A DNA stretch of 8,293 nt, from contig JAQBVH010000103.1 in assembly GCA_027623615.1 (NCBI GenBank), positions 1 through 8,293 of the forward strand. Direction: 5' to 3'. Of this stretch, positions 6,674 through 8,293 are shown one piece after another. The notes under the pieces were generated by a model that worked only from the letters and a program-made list of their open reading frames with translations, made no database searches and was not told the origin of the DNA. Made by a program: the position numbers and the translations under genes. The stretch is from Planctomycetota bacterium (lineage in GTDB: Bacteria > Planctomycetota > UBA1135 > GCA-002686595). The first letter of the stretch is position 1, and every line of letters begins with the position of its first letter.

Positions 6674-6700
6674 GGTGACGGGGAGGGGGGATAAAAGCAC

Positions 6701-6730
6701 GGGGCCGGGCCAGCGTGCTGGCTCGGCCCC
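6701..6730 (-). terminator. Intrinsic terminator after the metalloprotease gene
   Basis: A 14-pair stem (6701-6714 with 6717-6730) with one mismatched or wobble pair and a tight loop. On the minus strand it is followed by GTGCTTTTAT, a short T-run. It lies about 50 bases past the protease stop. It is also only 27 bases before the start codon of the propeller gene, so it acts either as a terminator with the propeller promoter squeezed beside it or as a leaky element inside one transcript. Confidence 0.75.
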
Positions 6731-6742
6731 GGGGTGGACGGA

Positions 6743-6764
6743 CCGGAACCCCATCGGGCTCCGG
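6743..6764 (-). other. Second hairpin between the protease stop and the terminator
   Basis: CCGGA (6743-6747) and CCC (6749-6751) pair with 6756-6758 and 6760-6764, with a G-U wobble possible on the minus-strand RNA at 6748/6759, around a four-base loop. It stands in tandem with the terminator at 6701-6730. No T-run follows it directly. It overlaps the rejected upstream ATG (6754). Confidence 0.4.
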
Positions 6765-6782
6765 TCGCAGCGGCAGAGGGAG

Positions 6783-8293
6783 TTAGTTCCCGACGACGCA
6801 GAAGTTGTCGATCTCGGCGCGCTCGGCCTGCCCCTTGGAGTTGGTGATCAGGCGGATGCGCACGTTGCCCTGGCCGACGGCGGCCGCAGGCAGAGCGAAG
6901 GAGTACTCGGCCCAGGGGTGGTTCTCGACTTCAGCGCCGAAGCTGGTCCATGCGCCCCCGCTGACGGAGTACTGCACGTCCATGAACTCGCAACTGAGCG
7001 TGTTGTTCCGGAAGTGGGCGTGCATCAGGATCGTGGCCGAGGAGTAGCCAGCGGTGCTGAACGAGGGGGTGTAGGCCCAGGTCTCATCGGTGCCGACGGT
7101 GCAGGCGGCGGTGCCGACGCCGCCCTTCTTCAGCTTGGCGCCGTAGTTGCCCGTGAAGGCCGCCGGGGCCTTGACCGTGCAGCGGGCGCTGCTGGAGATC
7201 GTCCAGCCGCCGGCGGTCCAGTTGCCGCTCTCGAAGTCGTCGATGTAGAGGATGGTGCCGTTGACCTCTTCGTGGAGGCAATTGCGGCTGTTGCGGTGCG
7301 CGACGATGTCAGGGATGGTCGCGGTCGGGTGGAACCGGTTGGCCACGGTGATGAACGGGTTCATCGTGTAGTCAGGGTTCGAGCAGTTGCAGTGGTCCGC
7401 GTCCCAGTTGTGGCCGAGCTCGTGCGCCGACAGGTCCGTCGAAGCGGCGAGGTTCTGGCCCGAGAAGTTGGACTCCACGAGGCCATAGCCGAAGCTGAAG
7501 TTGCAGATCACTCCGAGGTAGGCGATGCCGATCGTGCCGCCGTTCATGCTCTTGCCCGTGAACAGGTGCGCGACGTCACGGGGCTGACCGGCCTGGTTCG
7601 AGGTCCACTCGTCCTGGAACTGGTCGAGCAGGGTGTTGGCGTCGCTGGAGGTGTAGCCGCCCCCGCCGTTGGTCGTGCGCACGATGAGGACGGAGATGTC
7701 GTGCCGAATCCCGACCTCCGTCGTGTACTGCACGTTCATCGTGTTGATGACCAGGTTGATGCGGTTCTCGGTGCCCGCGACGCTGCCGTAGTCCTGGAAG
7801 TACTGGAAGTCGGCGTCGACGCCGAGGTCGCAGACCTCGACGATCAGGCCGGCCGGGTCGGCGCCGTCGCTGGTGAAGGCGTCGATCTCGTCGACCAGGC
7901 GCGCTCCGCCGCAGCTGCCGCCGAGGGGGATGACGTCGTCCTGGTGGTAGACGACGTGGTCGTCCAGGTCCGCGTTGGCGGACTTGGGCGCCATCGGCTC
8001 GATCCAGTACTTGTCGCCGCTGGAGAGCTGCACGACGGCGTAGAAGCCCTCGGGCAGCAGGCTGCCCGCGACCACGGAGCCGGGATCCTCGAGGACCTCG
8101 CCGCGGAAGGTGTTGATCTCGCCCGCGGGGTGCTCGACCAGGCCGCTGCCTGCGTCCTCGTACACTCGGTAGCCGAGGGTGCGCGGGGCGAAGGGCTTGA
8201 TGTCGAGGGTGAAGGGCATGCCCTCCAGCTCAACGCTGACCAGAGCGGGGGTGCCGGCCTGAGCGGGCAGGTCCAGTTCGAGGACCGTGGCGT
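6783..8293 (-). CDS. Reprolysin-like (M12B-type) zinc metalloprotease with a FESG-type C-terminal domain, 5' end outside the window
   Basis: The reading frame is open to the window edge. The 24 codons before the internal Met at 8219 continue a sensible protein (ATVLELDLPAQ...VSVELEGM), so that Met is not the start and the true N-terminus, with any signal peptide, lies beyond 8293. Counting from the Met at 8219: residues 1-76 resemble a reprolysin propeptide (beta-rich, TFRGEVLEDPGS, YWIEPM). Residues about 122-316 are the catalytic domain, with HELGHNWDADH (266-276; zinc ligands His266, His270 and His276, catalytic Glu267; DNA 7392-7424). A Met-turn candidate, Met286 in DYTMNPF, follows, and SRNCL (311-315) ends the domain. 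Paired cysteines fit an exported enzyme. AHLFTGKSMNGGTIGIAYLG is typical of bacterial Reprolysin families. Residues about 325-478 are the tail domain shared with the adjacent propeller protein. The active site is intact, so it should be a secreted endopeptidase; its substrate is unknown. It is upstream of the propeller gene in transcription order. Confidence 0.93.
   Translation of the reverse strand, partial: ATVLELDLPAQAGTPALVSVELEGMPFTLDIKPFAPRTLGYRVYEDAGSGLVEHPAGEINTFRGEVLEDPGSVVAGSLLPEGFYAVVQLSSGDKYWIEPMAPKSANADLDDHVVYHQDDVIPLGGSCGGARLVDEIDAFTSDGADPAGLIVEVCDLGVDADFQYFQDYGSVAGTENRINLVINTMNVQYTTEVGIRHDISVLIVRTTNGGGGYTSSDANTLLDQFQDEWTSNQAGQPRDVAHLFTGKSMNGGTIGIAYLGVICNFSFGYGLVESNFSGQNLAASTDLSAHELGHNWDADHCNCSNPDYTMNPFITVANRFHPTATIPDIVAHRNSRNCLHEEVNGTILYIDDFESGNWTAGGWTISSSARCTVKAPAAFTGNYGAKLKKGGVGTAACTVGTDETWAYTPSFSTAGYSSATILMHAHFRNNTLSCEFMDVQYSVSGGAWTSFGAEVENHPWAEYSFALPAAAVGQGNVRIRLITNSKGQAERAEIDNFCVVGN
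6786..7253 (-). other. C-terminal FESG-type domain of the metalloprotease (copy 2)
   Basis: About 155 residues, starting LYIDDFESGNWTAGGW and including SSSARCTVKA, GAKLKKGG, VQYSVSGGAWTSFG, YSFALPAA and the end ITNSKGQAERAEIDNFCVV. It matches copy 1 (3989-4423) block by block, with an insertion of about ten residues after the KKGG block. The DNA at 7202-7241 matches 4375-4414 in 36 of 40 bases, and a 15-base stretch at 7119-7133 is identical to 4292-4306. It has extra cysteines (347, 373, 410, 474) compared with copy 1. Confidence 0.75.

Noticed and set aside
4778..6694. A 638-residue plus-strand open frame antisense to the propeller gene
   Set aside because: Its product is a Val/Ala/Gly/Arg/Glu-rich low-complexity string without domains. 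It is the usual antisense shadow of a GC-rich gene, and the minus-strand frame shows clear Asp-box motifs and a signal sequence.
6671..6754. Upstream in-frame ATG at 6754 as the propeller start
   Set aside because: It would put 27 residues before the lipoprotein signal, and the codons run through the upstream gene's terminator hairpins. The start at 6673 gives a standard exported N-terminus.
6783..8219. Metalloprotease as a complete gene starting at the Met at 8219
   Set aside because: The frame stays open to the edge and the preceding 24 codons read as a continuation of the propeptide-like region, with no signal peptide yet seen. The gene is truncated by the window.
1..8293. CRISPR arrays, tRNA or rRNA genes, insertion sequences, phage or integrase genes
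   Set aside because: I found no regular spaced repeats, cloverleaf sequences, transposase frames or terminal inverted repeats. The coding layout is that of an ordinary chromosome.

Overview
This is a GC-rich chromosomal window with dense coding and short intergenic gaps. It holds four complete or nearly complete large genes, one small gene, and one gene cut by the right edge. Start sites mostly lack a Shine-Dalgarno sequence (the first gene is the exception). The genes include a lipoprotein, an Asp-box propeller protein and a reprolysin-like protease. Together with the 63-residue protein, this gene mix suggests a member of the Planctomycetota, perhaps a high-GC deep lineage. That placement is inference from gene style; no rRNA or marker gene settles it, and Myxococcota or another high-GC Gram-negative group remains possible.

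Left half, plus strand: a lipoprotein built from about twelve YwqK/MORN-variant repeats (131-1345) ends in a hairpin. It is followed by glyA, serine hydroxymethyltransferase (1465-2709), and then a PpaX/phosphoglycolate-phosphatase-type HAD hydrolase (2706-3362). The last two share an ATGA overlap and almost certainly form an operon. A roughly 250-bp convergent intergenic stretch follows, with a strong 12-bp hairpin that probably ends transcription from one or both sides.

Right half, minus strand: a 63-residue conserved-looking hypothetical protein (3612-3803), a large exported Asp-box beta-propeller protein with a lipobox (3986-6673), and a reprolysin-like (M12B-type) zinc metalloprotease (6783 to beyond the window edge). 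The protease is upstream of the propeller in transcription order. A 14-bp hairpin followed by TTTTAT separates them and leaves only 27 nt before the propeller start codon.

The most interesting point is that the propeller and the protease, unrelated in their main domains, end in the same type of C-terminal domain of about 145-155 residues. It begins D(G/D)FESGN(F/W)TAGGW and ends near NSKG..ER..ID, and stretches of it are still near-identical in DNA. This looks like a lineage-specific C-terminal module, possibly for binding, anchoring or sorting of exported proteins, mobilised between neighbouring genes. The pair may form an extracellular degradation or surface set. glyA and the HAD hydrolase are ordinary central-metabolism genes.
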